From assembly GCF_002083135.2 (NCBI RefSeq), contig NZ_NBTM02000001.1:1488001-1552000 (forward strand): a stretch of DNA of 64,000 nt, read 5' to 3'. Under the pieces are notes generated by a model, which had not been told where the DNA came from, made no database searches, and was given only the letters and a program-made list of their open reading frames with translations. Shown one piece after another: positions 55,698 to 64,000 of the stretch (position 1 is the first letter of the stretch; each line of letters starts with the position of its first letter). The DNA is from Aerococcus viridans (lineage in GTDB: Bacteria > Bacillota > Bacilli > Lactobacillales > Aerococcaceae). The translations under genes were made by a program, and so were the position numbers.

Positions 55698-56126
55698 ATG
55701 AATAAGACGTTGATTGAATTTCAGGAAAAAGCAATTAATTTTGATTGGGCAGCTTTAGCACAACTAGCAAAAGATCATGTTAATCCTGAACAATTAATAA
55801 AAGATATTTATGCAGATGGATATACAGATGGATTCACAGATGGGTATTCAGAAGGTACATTAGATGGAAAAACTGAAGTGCTTATAAAAATTGCGGCAAT
55901 AGGAATCCCATTAGCTGCTTTAAGTACTTATGGTGTAGGTAAACTATGGAATCGACATAAAAAATCAAAAGAAGAAATAGAGATACTTGCTAAAGAAAAT
56001 GCAAAATTAAAAGCAGAAAAATATGCTGAAAAAGTTAAAGATTTAAACAGGAATGAGAAGATCGCTGACAATGTAATTTCGATAAATTTTAAAACTGAAA
56101 TTAGGAATATAAAATCAGCAAATTAA
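55698..56126 (+). CDS. Hypothetical membrane protein with DG repeats and coiled coil
   Basis: 142 residues, not recognised. N-terminal soluble part, then an Asp-Gly-rich repeat (YADGYTDGFTDGYSEGTLDG, residues about 38-57), a single hydrophobic helix (IKIAAIGIPLAALSTYGVG), and a Lys/Glu-rich coiled coil (KEEIEILAKENAKLKAEKYA). A topology with one transmembrane helix and a long cytoplasmic coil is likely. Start ATG 55698 with AAAGGGGG. AT-rich codon use differs from the purine genes, fitting acquired DNA. Stand-alone with its own terminator. Confidence 0.65.
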   Translation: MNKTLIEFQEKAINFDWAALAQLAKDHVNPEQLIKDIYADGYTDGFTDGYSEGTLDGKTEVLIKIAAIGIPLAALSTYGVGKLWNRHKKSKEEIEILAKENAKLKAEKYAEKVKDLNRNEKIADNVISINFKTEIRNIKSAN

Positions 56127-56140
56127 TTTAATAGAGAATA

Positions 56141-56173
56141 AATAGACCGAAGTTTTTACTTTGGTCTATTTTC
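56141..56173 (+). terminator. Terminator after the DG-repeat gene
   Basis: AATAGACCGAAGT (56141-56153) pairs with ACTTTGGTCTATT (56158-56170) with one wobble, then T. Confidence 0.85.
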
Positions 56174-56200
56174 GTAGTCAAAACTTAAGACTTATAACCG

Positions 56201-56242
56201 AAAATGCCAGCCGTTTTGTAAATTGCAACTGCTGGCATTTTT
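56201..56242. terminator. Symmetric terminator hairpin serving the minus-strand small gene
   Basis: AAAATGCCAGC (56201-56211) pairs with GCTGGCATTTT (56231-56241). Read on the minus strand the stem ends in T-rich sequence, directly after the gene at 56246-56413; the + strand side also ends in T. Confidence 0.82.
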
Positions 56243-56245
56243 GGT

Positions 56246-56413
56246 TTATATATTTTTAATCAATAAATATAGGCCGATAAGAAGTAAGGATAGGGTTAAG
56301 AAACCATGGATAATTTTTGTCGATTGAAATTCTTTGGGGTATTTAAATAAGAAGATATACCCGTTAACGAAACCGGCGACAACGAGCAAGATAGCAAAAA
56401 TGGTTAAATACAT
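56246..56413 (-). CDS. Small membrane protein of 55 residues
   Basis: On the minus strand ATG (56413) is preceded by AAAGGAG and encodes two hydrophobic helices (MYLTIFAILLVVAGFVNGYI and FLTLSLLLIGLYLLIKNI) joined by a charged loop FKYPKEFQSTK. It ends just before a terminator, so promoter-distal and translation signals both support it. No family recognised. Confidence 0.7.
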   Translation of the reverse strand: MYLTIFAILLVVAGFVNGYIFLFKYPKEFQSTKIIHGFLTLSLLLIGLYLLIKNI

Positions 56414-56552
56414 AATAACTCCTTTACGATGGTGGATTCTTTTTTCAATTATACCTTAGATTTCGGACTTTGGTATGAGGGTTACGGTGTGAATTTCTAC
56501 TAGTATAAAGGTATAATTAACTATAAGTTATGAAGAGAAAGGTTGATAAACC

Positions 56553-57044
56553 ATGAAATTATATATGAAAAACCAATTACTATCGTTGAAACGTGACTTT
56601 AATCTGAAGAATGAAGATGGCGATCCTGTTTATAAAATCAAGAATAAATGGCTATCAATTGGCCAACAATTTCGCATTATTGACCTAGCCCAGGATAAAG
56701 AAGTGGCACAAGTTAAAGAGCAAATCATTGATTTGATGCCAACGGTCGATGTGTATGATGAAAATAATGACAAGGTAGCTGAAATCCGCAAGAAGATTTC
56801 TTTATTTAGAGATAACTACAAGGTAACGTCCTTGGATTGGGATGTGAAGGGGAATATCCTTGATTTTGATTTCCGTATCACGGATGAAAATGGCGACCGG
56901 ATTGCCCGCATCGACCGCAAGTTGATTTCAATTCGCGATACTTTTGTGATTGATATTGAAGACCATGTGCCAGCTGATGTGGTGCCAATTATTTTAGGTG
57001 TGGTGATGGCGATTGACTTAGTAGTTGAGCGCGAAGAAGATTAA
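56553..57044 (+). CDS. LURP-one/YxjI family protein, intact copy
   Basis: 163 residues of the Tubby-like LURP-one-related fold (MKLYMKNQLLSLKRDFNLKN start, repeating DxxGDPVYKI and ENGDRIARIDRK strands, hydrophobic end VPIILGVVMAIDLVV). Molecular function unknown. It is the intact relative of the broken gene at 4612-5084 and gives the frame needed to recognise that break. Start ATG 56553 with AGAAAGG. Monocistronic with a terminator after it. Confidence 0.85.
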   Translation: MKLYMKNQLLSLKRDFNLKNEDGDPVYKIKNKWLSIGQQFRIIDLAQDKEVAQVKEQIIDLMPTVDVYDENNDKVAEIRKKISLFRDNYKVTSLDWDVKGNILDFDFRITDENGDRIARIDRKLISIRDTFVIDIEDHVPADVVPIILGVVMAIDLVVEREED

Positions 57045-57097
57045 AAAAAGAATATTAAAATGGAAGACTAAAATTGTACTTAAATAGTTAACTGAGG

Positions 57098-57129
57098 AGG
57101 CTGCGACCGTATGGATCGTGGCCTTTTTA
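57098..57129 (+). terminator. Terminator after the LURP-one gene
   Basis: AGGCTGCGA (57098-57106) pairs with TCGTGGCCT (57116-57124) including two wobbles, then T run. Confidence 0.75.
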
Positions 57130-57169
57130 TTTTCGTTTCAAAATTCCCTTCGAAACCACTTGTGTTTAC

Positions 57170-57207
57170 CGAACGTACGTTCTATTATTGATGGGAACAT
57201 ACGTTCT
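57170..57207 (+). promoter_or_regulatory. Tandem LexA (SOS) boxes before the Y-family polymerase
   Basis: CGAACGTACGTTCT (57170-57183) and GGAACATACGTTCT (57194-57207) each match the Gram-positive LexA box CGAACRNRYGTTYC except for one or two terminal bases, 24 bases apart. They indicate strong SOS control of the polymerase gene. Confidence 0.88.
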
Positions 57208-57254
57208 ATTTCTAAGGGCGTAAATTTAAATGTCTAAGCGAAGGAGGGCTAAAG

Positions 57255-58616
57255 ATGTTTGCGAATAATGTAACGTTTGACTATTCAAAGGAACCTAGCC
57301 GCGATATTTTGTGTATTGATTGTAAGTCATTTTATGCCTCAGTGGAGGCAGTAGAACTCGGTTTAGACCCGTTAACGACCAAATTAGTCGTCATGTCCTA
57401 CTCTGATGAGGCTGGCGGTCAGAGTAGGGGTTCGGGGCTTATTTTGGCTAGTTCACCAGCCGCTAAGAAAGCCTTTAATATTTCCAACGTGACACGGGCC
57501 CGTGATTTACCTTATCCCTATCCAGAAGATTTGGTAATTGCTCAACCGCGCATGCGGTTTTATATGGAGAAGAACCAAGAGATTAATCGGATCTATAAAA
57601 GCTACGTGGACGAAGCCAACCATCACGTATTTTCAATAGATGAGAGTTTCTTAGATGTGACGGATTCATTCAAACTATTTAAGGTTAGTAGTGCCTACGA
57701 AATGGCGCAGAAAATTCAAAAGGATGTCCATGACCAGACCGGTATTTATACAACGATTGGTATTGGCGATAACCCGTTTCTAGCTAAAGTAGCCCTAGAT
57801 ATTGGCGCGAAAAAGGAGGGCGACATGATTGCTGAATGGCGGTATGAGGATGTCCCGGATACCCTATGGCAGATTGCTGATTTAACAGAAGTCTGCGGTA
57901 TTGGCCACCGAATGGCCCGCCGGCTAAATGGGATGGGTATTAATAATGTCTACGACCTCGCCCATTCTTCTTATCACGTATTAAAAGATAAATTAGGGGT
58001 CATGGGTGCCCAACTTTATGCCCATTCGTGGGGCATAGACCGGTCTTTTCTCGGCACCCCTTATACCACAAAGGACAAGTCCATCGGCAACAGTCAAGTG
58101 CTACCAAGAGACTACACCGATAAGGATGAAATTGCTGTCGTCGTCAAGGAAATGGCTGACCAAATTGGTACCCGTTTAAGACGGGCTGGCGCGCAAACCC
58201 AAGTCGTCGGTCTTGGCTTAGGCTATTCCATGGGCTACTTTGATGCAAGTGGTAAAAGGGGTATTCATAAGCAAATCAAGGTAACACCGACCAATCAAAG
58301 TAAGGTGATTGCTGAAGTGGCCTTGTACCTGCTGTCCTTACTCTATGACAACCAAGTAATTCGGCATATTTCTTTATATAGCGGCAACCTTGTTTACCAC
58401 CAAGCAGTTCAATTAAATTTATTTGAAAGTGAAAATAACCAAGTAGCGGAAATGAAAACAGATGTGATTGTGGATACCATCCGCAAGAAATATGGCTTTA
58501 AGAGTCTGGTCTATGCCTCGTCTCTTAAAGCTGGCGGTCGGGCGATTGACCGGTCTAGTTTAGTTGGCGGTCACGCTGGTGGTATGGCGGGTATCGAAGG
58601 TGAGGCCCATGGCTAA
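57255..58616 (+). CDS. SOS-inducible Y-family DNA polymerase (UmuC/UvrX-like)
   Basis: Error-prone translesion polymerase. 453 residues: catalytic Asp in LCIDCKSFYASVE, SIDESFLD with the other metal ligands, a helix-hairpin-helix region TEVCGIGHRMARRLNGMGI, and QLNLFE near the C-terminus that should bind the beta clamp. More like the chromosomal UvrX/UmuC-type enzymes of Gram-positives than DinB. Start ATG 57255 with AAGGAGGG. The last eight bases overlap the YolD-like gene. Confidence 0.92.
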   Translation: MFANNVTFDYSKEPSRDILCIDCKSFYASVEAVELGLDPLTTKLVVMSYSDEAGGQSRGSGLILASSPAAKKAFNISNVTRARDLPYPYPEDLVIAQPRMRFYMEKNQEINRIYKSYVDEANHHVFSIDESFLDVTDSFKLFKVSSAYEMAQKIQKDVHDQTGIYTTIGIGDNPFLAKVALDIGAKKEGDMIAEWRYEDVPDTLWQIADLTEVCGIGHRMARRLNGMGINNVYDLAHSSYHVLKDKLGVMGAQLYAHSWGIDRSFLGTPYTTKDKSIGNSQVLPRDYTDKDEIAVVVKEMADQIGTRLRRAGAQTQVVGLGLGYSMGYFDASGKRGIHKQIKVTPTNQSKVIAEVALYLLSLLYDNQVIRHISLYSGNLVYHQAVQLNLFESENNQVAEMKTDVIVDTIRKKYGFKSLVYASSLKAGGRAIDRSSLVGGHAGGMAGIEGEAHG

Positions 58617-59079
58617 GCGGCTTGAACCTTGGGAACTACCGAACACTACAAGACGGGCCCAATTGTCATGGTTAAAAAAGCAACGACACCCAAGGACCCG
58701 TAAACACTTCGCGCCTTATAATGAATATGAGGACCGGACCTTTGGTATGAAGTGGGCTACTGCTTATGCCATGGATGAATTGGTCAAAGGCATTCAATCC
58801 AACCATAAGGATGCAGCTAAAGTATCTACACCACTGCCTGAGATGACTAGGGAAGAGGTTGACCAAGTCTTGCAGGAAGCTTGGTTAAACCACTATCCTG
58901 TTTCTATTCAATTGTCTTTGAAGGATCATTTAGGTCGCTACCTTGACCATATCCTCGGTTGGTTTAATGGGGAGAGTAATTATTTCTATTTTTTGATCGG
59001 TAGTCAGAAGATTTTATGGGATGATGTGCGCCATATTGAATTGGTCAAAGAAAGTAAGTGGTCACATATTGACCTTTAG
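58609..59079 (+). CDS. YolD-like protein, polymerase partner
   Basis: 156 residues; YolD-type proteins follow UmuC-like polymerase genes in Firmicutes and may act as UmuD-like cofactors, though this is inferred. The N-terminal half (MAKRLEPWELPNTTRRAQLS) and the C-terminal barrel (GRYLDHILGW then ILWDDVRHIEL) fit the YolD fold. ATG 58609 lies inside the end of the polymerase gene with GAAGGTGAGG before it, so the two are translationally coupled and share SOS control. Confidence 0.82.
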   Translation: MAKRLEPWELPNTTRRAQLSWLKKQRHPRTRKHFAPYNEYEDRTFGMKWATAYAMDELVKGIQSNHKDAAKVSTPLPEMTREEVDQVLQEAWLNHYPVSIQLSLKDHLGRYLDHILGWFNGESNYFYFLIGSQKILWDDVRHIELVKESKWSHIDL

Positions 59080-59167
59080 TTTGATGTTTGTAGTCAAATG
59101 TTTGTATAATATTGATATATCAAGGATTTAGATGGTTAAAAAAGGTCAAAAATATCACTAATAAATG

Positions 59168-59197
59168 TTTGACCTTTACTGACTAATTTGTTATACT
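59168..59197 (+). promoter_or_regulatory. clpB promoter with CtsR box
   Basis: TTGACC (59169-59174), 17-base spacer, TATACT (59192-59197). On the minus strand AGTCAGT-AAA-GGTCAAA (59184-59168) matches the CtsR heptad repeat with two mismatches and overlaps the -35. A second GGTCAAA half lies at 59144-59150. Confidence 0.75.
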
Positions 59198-59228
59198 ATA
59201 TACATAAAGTGAAAAGGAGAGATGTGAA

Positions 59229-61850
59229 ATGGCAAACATGGAAATGACTACAACCTTACAAGAGGCCATCGCAAATGCCCAACAAATTGCTATGACACGT
59301 AAACATCAAGAAATTGGGATTCCCCATATGTTTACAGCGTTGGTGCAACCTGGAAACTTTGCTTATGACTTTTATGAAGATTTAAATGTGCCAATGGCAG
59401 AACTTACAGAAGAATTAAACCGTGAATTAGATGCGGTACCAGTGGTCCAAGGTACAAATGTACAATATGGCCAAGGAATATCACGTGGTTTGGGTGAATT
59501 GATTCAAAAAGCCCAAGCGCGTGCAGAAAAACAAGGTGACGAATTCTTAGCCACCGAAATGGTGCTAGCGGCACTGAATGATGTAGCTTATACAGACCTT
59601 GCAAAATGGTTTAAAAAACATCAAATTACCGCCAAAGCAGTAGAAGAAAAAATTGAAGATTTGAGACAGGGTGATCGTGTGACAAGTAAACAAGCAGAAG
59701 AAAATTACGAAGCTTTAGAGAAATATGGCGTCGACTTAGTCGAACAAGTTAAAGCAGGTAAAATGGATCCTATCATCGGACGTGATGAAGAAATTCGTGA
59801 TGTGGTCCGTATCTTGTCTCGTAAATCTAAAAACAACCCGGTCCTAATTGGTGAACCTGGTGTAGGTAAAACCGCTATCGTCGAAGGTTTAGCCCAACGT
59901 ATTGTGAAAAAAGATGTCCCTGACAACTTAAAAGACAAAACAGTCTTCTCATTAGATATGGGTGCCTTGATTTCAGGGGCTAAATACCGGGGTGAATTTG
60001 AAGAACGGTTGAAAGCTGTCTTAAACGAAGTGAAAAAGGCAGACGGACGGATTATCTTATTTATCGATGAAATCCACAACATTGTAGGTGCCGGTAAGAC
60101 TGAAGGGTCAATGGACGCTGGGAACTTACTTAAACCGATGTTGGCTCGTGGCGAATTGCACTGCATTGGTGCCACAACCTTAGATGAATACCGTCAATAC
60201 ATGGAGAAAGACAAGGCTTTGGAACGTCGTTTCCAACGTGTCTTAGTCAAAGAACCAAGTGTTGAAGATACTATTTCAATCTTACGTGGTTTGAAAGAAC
60301 GTTATGAATTGCACCATGAAGTAACGATTCATGACCAAGCTTTAGTAGCAGCTGCTGAATTGTCAGACCGCTACATCACTGACCGGTACTTACCAGATAA
60401 GGCCCTTGATTTGGTGGATGAAGCTAGTGCTGAAATCCGCGTGCAAATGAATTCATTACCAACAGAATTAGACCAAGAACGTCGTCGTTTAATTCAACTA
60501 GAAATTGAAGAAAAAGCCTTACAAGAAGAAAAAGATGAGGCAAGTAAACGCCGGTTAGCTGACCTTCAAGAAGAGTTAGCCGATGTCCGTGAAAAAACTA
60601 ACCAATTAACCATGCAATGGCAAGTTGAAAAAGGCGGTATGTCTGATATTAACGCTAAACGTCAAGAAATTGACAATGCCAAACATGCTTTGGAGCAAGC
60701 GGAAAATGACTACAATCTTGAAGAAGCAGCCAAATTGCAACATGCGACTATTCCAACCTTGGAACAAGAATTGGCAGATATGGAAAAAGCCTACCACGAG
60801 CACGCAGACAAGAGCGCTGACCGTTTGGTAGAAGAATCTGTAACTGAAGACTCTATCGCAGCAGTGGTTTCAAGGGTGACTGGTATCCCAGTAACTAAGT
60901 TAGTCGAAGGGGAACGTGAAAAATTACTACACTTAGATGACACCTTGCATACACGTGTAGTAGGTCAAGATGAAGCAGTTGATAGCGTGACAAATGCGGT
61001 ATTACGTTCACGTGCCGGTGTTCAAGATCCAAACCGTCCGTTAGGTTCATTCTTATTCTTAGGACCGACTGGTGTTGGTAAAACTGAGTTGGCTAAAGCC
61101 TTAGCTGAAGCCATGTTTGATTCAGAAAATAACATGGTCCGTCTTGATATGAGTGAATACATGGATAAAATCAATGTGACCCGTTTAATAGGGGCAGCGC
61201 CTGGTTATGTTGGTTACGAAGAAGGTGGCCAATTAACTGAAGCTGTACGTCGTAATCCATATACAGTGGTCTTACTAGATGAGGTTGAAAAAGCCCATCC
61301 AGATGTCTTCAATATCCTATTACAAATCTTAGATGATGGTCGCCTAACTGACTCACAAGGTCGGATTGTAGACTTTAAAAATACCATCATCATTATGACA
61401 AGTAACTTAGGATCAGATGCCTTGTTAGACGGTACTGATGAAAACGGGGAAATCGATGATGAAGCAAGAGAAGCTGTTCAAAGTGCTTTGAAAATGCACT
61501 TTAGACCTGAATTCTTAAACCGTATCGATGACACTATTTTATTCAGACCATTATCACACAATGATATGGACGGTATCGTACGCAAGATGTTAGCACAATT
61601 AAGCGACCGCTTAGCTAGCCAAGAAATTGCGGTAACATTCAGTGATGAATTGGTGAGCTGGATTGGTGACACTGCTTATGATCCACAATTTGGTGCACGA
61701 CCATTGCGTCGTTTCATCACCAACCAAGTGGAAACACCAGTAGCACGTGCGATTATTGCAGGTACTATTAGTAAGCAGCATGCAGTGAACATCTCAATTG
61801 ATGAAAATCATGAGATCAAGTTTGATGTGACACCCTTAGTCCAAAATTAA
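59229..61850 (+). CDS. clpB: Disaggregase chaperone ClpB
   Basis: AAA+ hexamer that rescues aggregated proteins with DnaK. 873 residues: N domain, first ATPase domain with GEPGVGKTA, a coiled-coil M domain (about residues 405-530, [15 protein letters not shown]) that identifies ClpB rather than ClpC, and second ATPase domain with GPTGVGKTE. Start ATG 59229 with AAGGAGAG. Heat-shock control by CtsR is read from the promoter. Confidence 0.96.
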   Translation: MANMEMTTTLQEAIANAQQIAMTRKHQEIGIPHMFTALVQPGNFAYDFYEDLNVPMAELTEELNRELDAVPVVQGTNVQYGQGISRGLGELIQKAQARAEKQGDEFLATEMVLAALNDVAYTDLAKWFKKHQITAKAVEEKIEDLRQGDRVTSKQAEENYEALEKYGVDLVEQVKAGKMDPIIGRDEEIRDVVRILSRKSKNNPVLIGEPGVGKTAIVEGLAQRIVKKDVPDNLKDKTVFSLDMGALISGAKYRGEFEERLKAVLNEVKKADGRIILFIDEIHNIVGAGKTEGSMDAGNLLKPMLARGELHCIGATTLDEYRQYMEKDKALERRFQRVLVKEPSVEDTISILRGLKERYELHHEVTIHDQALVAAAELSDRYITDRYLPDKALDLVDEASAEIRVQMNSLPTELDQERRRLIQLEIEEKALQEEKDEASKRRLADLQEELADVREKTNQLTMQWQVEKGGMSDINAKRQEIDNAKHALEQAENDYNLEEAAKLQHATIPTLEQELADMEKAYHEHADKSADRLVEESVTEDSIAAVVSRVTGIPVTKLVEGEREKLLHLDDTLHTRVVGQDEAVDSVTNAVLRSRAGVQDPNRPLGSFLFLGPTGVGKTELAKALAEAMFDSENNMVRLDMSEYMDKINVTRLIGAAPGYVGYEEGGQLTEAVRRNPYTVVLLDEVEKAHPDVFNILLQILDDGRLTDSQGRIVDFKNTIIIMTSNLGSDALLDGTDENGEIDDEAREAVQSALKMHFRPEFLNRIDDTILFRPLSHNDMDGIVRKMLAQLSDRLASQEIAVTFSDELVSWIGDTAYDPQFGARPLRRFITNQVETPVARAIIAGTISKQHAVNISIDENHEIKFDVTPLVQN

Positions 61851-61876
61851 ATCTATATAAAAATAAGTGGTTGATT

Positions 61877-61927
61877 AATTCTCCACAAGCTAGCAAGTAG
61901 TATGCCTAGTTTGTGGAGAATTTTTTA
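61877..61927 (+). terminator. Rho-independent terminator after clpB
   Basis: AATTCTCCACAA (61877-61888) pairs with TTGTGGAGAATT (61911-61922), with an inner CTAG pairing, then T run. Confidence 0.9.
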
Positions 61928-62040
61928 TTGCATACGTCTAATTTCAGGAAGGAGAAACTGTTGGACCTAGGCTATCATTGTGAAAGCGGTATTTCAATAT
62001 GGTAAAATATATAGTATAGAAGATGGGTGGAGGTGGAGAA

Positions 62041-62652
62041 ATGGAGACAGTATTATTTTCCATTGGTATCCTAGCCATTATCGCTGGAATGATGACGCGT
62101 CATTATATGCTTGGAGGCATTATGGGTGCGGGATCTTTCTTATTGTATTTTGGTTTGTATGACAATGGGTCTTGGTTGTCACTGATGCTTTTTGCTTTAG
62201 GGACAGTCTTGATTATTTCCGAAGTATTTTTACCTACTTACGGGATATTGGGTGTCGTAGGTTTGTTGATCGGTGCCTGGGGATTGATGGGACAGACTGC
62301 AGATATCGGCGACGCGGTGGTAGATTTAACGATTGGTGTTGTTGTGGGTATCGTGGCCTTTTATATTTTAGTCAAGTTGGGTTACCGGATTCCTTTTAAT
62401 GATCAAATTGTACTGAATACATCTTTGAATCGGGAGCGAGGTTATCAATCGCAAAGTGTGTCTGTTGCGGATTATGTTTCGCAAGAGGCTGTGACGCTCA
62501 CGCCACTGAGACCGACTGGGAAAGCAACTTTCTCGGACGGGAATATCTTGGAAGTGATGAGTGACAATGAAGTGATTGGTAGTAATGAAAGGGTGGTTGT
62601 TGTGAGGATTCGTAACAATCAATTATTAGTAAGGAGAGTGAACCATGAGTAG
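62041..62652 (+). CDS. NfeD-family membrane protein
   Basis: 203 residues; partner of flotillin-like FloA in membrane microdomains. Four to five membrane helices ([50 protein letters not shown]) and a C-terminal OB-like domain of about 60 residues ([26 protein letters not shown]), the typical layout of the long NfeD class. Start ATG 62041 with GGTGGAG; the in-frame ATG at 62023 lacks a site. Its end overlaps floA by eight bases. Confidence 0.9.
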   Translation: METVLFSIGILAIIAGMMTRHYMLGGIMGAGSFLLYFGLYDNGSWLSLMLFALGTVLIISEVFLPTYGILGVVGLLIGAWGLMGQTADIGDAVVDLTIGVVVGIVAFYILVKLGYRIPFNDQIVLNTSLNRERGYQSQSVSVADYVSQEAVTLTPLRPTGKATFSDGNILEVMSDNEVIGSNERVVVVRIRNNQLLVRRVNHE

Positions 62653-63652
62653 TTCGTATGGAAATGATACAAGTATTTGGGGAATTTTGATTTTAGCCAT
62701 CATTATTCTAGTCGTTTTAACGCTGTTCTTTACCTTTGTGCCAGTTGGCCTTTGGGTAACAGCTTATTTCTCAGGGGTAAAAGTTGGGATTGGCGATTTA
62801 GTCGGTATGCGTCTACGTCGTGTAAATCCAAATAACATTATTAAACCTTTGATTAAGGCGACAAAAGCCGGATTATCCATTGATTTAAATGATTTAGAAG
62901 CCCACTATTTAGCAGGTGGGGATATCAATATGGTCGTGGATGCCTTAATCGCAGCCCAACGTGCCAATATTGACCTAGAATTTGAACAAGCTGCGGCTAT
63001 TGACTTAGCAGGTCGTGACGTGTTTGAGGCCGTTCAAGTGTCTGTTAATCCTAAAGTGATTGAAACACCGATTATTTCAGCGGTTGCGATGAACGGTATT
63101 GAAGTGCGCGCGAAAGCTAAAGTAACTGTTCGCGCTAATATTGAACGTTTAGTTGGGGGTGCTGGTGAATCTACTATTATCGCCCGTGTTGGTGAAGGTA
63201 TTGTCACAACTGTTGGTTCAGCAGTGACACACTCAGAAGTCTTGGAAAACCCAGATGCCATTTCACAAACTATTTTGCGAAAAGGTTTAGATTCCGGTAC
63301 AGCATTTGAAATTCTATCGATTGATATTGCGGACGTTGATGTAGGTCGTAATATTGGGGCTAAACTACAAGCAGAGCAAGCGGAAGCGGACAAACGAATT
63401 GCCCAAGCCAAGGCTGAAGAGCGTCGTGCGATGGCCGTTGCCCAAGAGCAAGAAAATATTGCGAAAACGCAAGAAATGCGTGCGAAAGTTGTGGAAGCAC
63501 AGTCTCAAGTACCAGAAGCCTTAGCTGAGGCCTTTAGAAACGGTAAAATCGGGGTAATGGACTACTACAATATGCAAAATATTCAAGCAGATACGAAGAT
63601 GCGCGAAAGTCTTTCTGAAGGAGATTCTGAATACAATTCAGGTGATCAATAA
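62645..63652 (+). CDS. floA: Flotillin-like protein FloA
   Basis: 335 residues. One N-terminal membrane helix ([19 protein letters not shown]), an SPFH-related domain ([16 protein letters not shown] to [16 protein letters not shown]) and a heptad-rich C-terminal coil ([18 protein letters not shown]). Organises membrane microdomains that hold signalling and secretion complexes. Start ATG overlaps nfeD; stop TAA overlaps the next start by one base. Confidence 0.95.
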   Translation: MSSSYGNDTSIWGILILAIIILVVLTLFFTFVPVGLWVTAYFSGVKVGIGDLVGMRLRRVNPNNIIKPLIKATKAGLSIDLNDLEAHYLAGGDINMVVDALIAAQRANIDLEFEQAAAIDLAGRDVFEAVQVSVNPKVIETPIISAVAMNGIEVRAKAKVTVRANIERLVGGAGESTIIARVGEGIVTTVGSAVTHSEVLENPDAISQTILRKGLDSGTAFEILSIDIADVDVGRNIGAKLQAEQAEADKRIAQAKAEERRAMAVAQEQENIAKTQEMRAKVVEAQSQVPEALAEAFRNGKIGVMDYYNMQNIQADTKMRESLSEGDSEYNSGDQ

Positions 63653-64000
63653 TGGAACTGATTGGAATTCTGATCTTCGCGTTTGGGCTAGCGCACAGCT
63701 TTTACAAGGATCACCAGAAGAAGCTAGAAGCAGAAGAGAAGGCGAAAGCGAAACGATTTGATGCTTCTAATCAACCTTCGCGGATGAGTGAAAACGGCGT
63801 GAATCGGCAAAGAAACACGCGCCAAACCCAAACCCGACAGACTCGACAAACTTTAAATCGTCAAAGTACCAGTCGCGGTAGACACCAAGAAGATAAGGAG
63901 CCAAAAACCTTGGCAGATTATCTAGCTAAAGCCCAAGCGTATTTAGATGAAGTGGATGCGGATGCGCAAAAGTCTTTTGAAGAAGGGCAGACTGAAAAGA
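63652..64000 (+). CDS. Membrane-anchored hypothetical protein, third gene of the nfeD-floA operon (partial at right edge)
   Basis: The first 116 residues run to the window end. [18 protein letters not shown] is a single N-terminal membrane helix; a basic, Gln/Arg/Thr-rich linker (with RQTQTRQTRQ) follows, then an acidic helix (LADYLAKAQAYLDEVDADAQ). It begins TAATG on the floA stop, so it is part of the operon, at the place of B. subtilis YqfB, though I cannot establish homology from this part. Confidence 0.75.
   Translation, partial: MELIGILIFAFGLAHSFYKDHQKKLEAEEKAKAKRFDASNQPSRMSENGVNRQRNTRQTQTRQTRQTLNRQSTSRGRHQEDKEPKTLADYLAKAQAYLDEVDADAQKSFEEGQTEK

Noticed and set aside
59705-60175. 156-codon minus-strand frame inside clpB
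   Set aside because: Antisense shadow of the conserved ATPase domain.

Overview
The window is low-GC (about 40% by eye) Firmicute chromosome. Gene content and order point to Lactobacillales: smc, Cof hydrolase and ftsY together; ylxM-ffh-rpsP-khpA-rimM-trmD with rplS nearby; a single-chain PurL of about 1220 residues; a CopY-type copper operon; a heterodimeric ABC exporter; and tandem Gram-positive LexA boxes. An Aerococcaceae-like host (for example Aerococcus) fits best, but that is inference; no rRNA is present to settle it.

Layout: 1-4300 chromosome segregation and SRP receptor (smc, a HAD phosphatase, ftsY), with an unexplained 258-nt highly base-paired intergenic element at 2760-3017. 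4600-6640 accessory DNA: a LURP-one/YxjI gene split by a frameshift and a lone TnpB with intact catalytic residues. 6970-9380 serine biosynthesis (serC, serA). 9500-13460 fructokinase and a P2-type ATPase behind a 20-bp palindrome. 13600-21000 the SRP/ribosome maturation cluster, interrupted by a DUF2188 protein and a pyruvate-kinase-like protein. 21000-27130 metabolic and transport genes (ClC channel, aldehyde dehydrogenase, Gfo/Idh oxidoreductase, alpha/beta hydrolase). 27500-38110 the purine operon purC-L-E-F-M-N-H-D. 38200-42380 a MarR-controlled ABC exporter pair. 42400-43600 a CstR-type persulfide-response operon with a decayed first gene, flanked by two near-identical terminators. 43600-56200 accessory DNA with pseudogenes and a copper island (DUF1541/LysM protein, DUF305 protein, copY-copA-copZ-copB, short adenylate kinase, lgt broken by a TGA). 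56200-64000 stress and membrane genes (intact LURP-one, SOS-controlled Y-family polymerase with a YolD-like partner, CtsR-controlled clpB, nfeD-floA).

The most notable observations are three. (1) In the purine operon both glutamine amidotransferases appear to have lost glutaminase chemistry: PurF starts MSGILG, so the catalytic Cys is Ser, and Arg and Asn partners are also changed; in PurL the Cys and His of the C-terminal triad are replaced by Gly and Ser. PurE carries mixed class I/class II features and there is no purK beside it. Together this suggests a purine pathway fed by free ammonia and possibly CO2. (2) Three copies of a roughly 100-nt hairpin element with a conserved inner-loop core and compensatory stem changes lie at 16255, 16378 and 26381, always in or just after the 3' end of a gene. 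(3) The 2760-3017 element has an outer closing stem, several perfect hairpins and a possible 7-bp pseudoknot, with a promoter ending at its 5' end.

Operons read mainly on the + strand. Regulation can be read at several points: cop boxes (45723, 47964, 47997), a CstR-like operator (42623), paired LexA boxes (57170, 57194), a CtsR box over the clpB -35, an rplS leader and direct repeats before marR.
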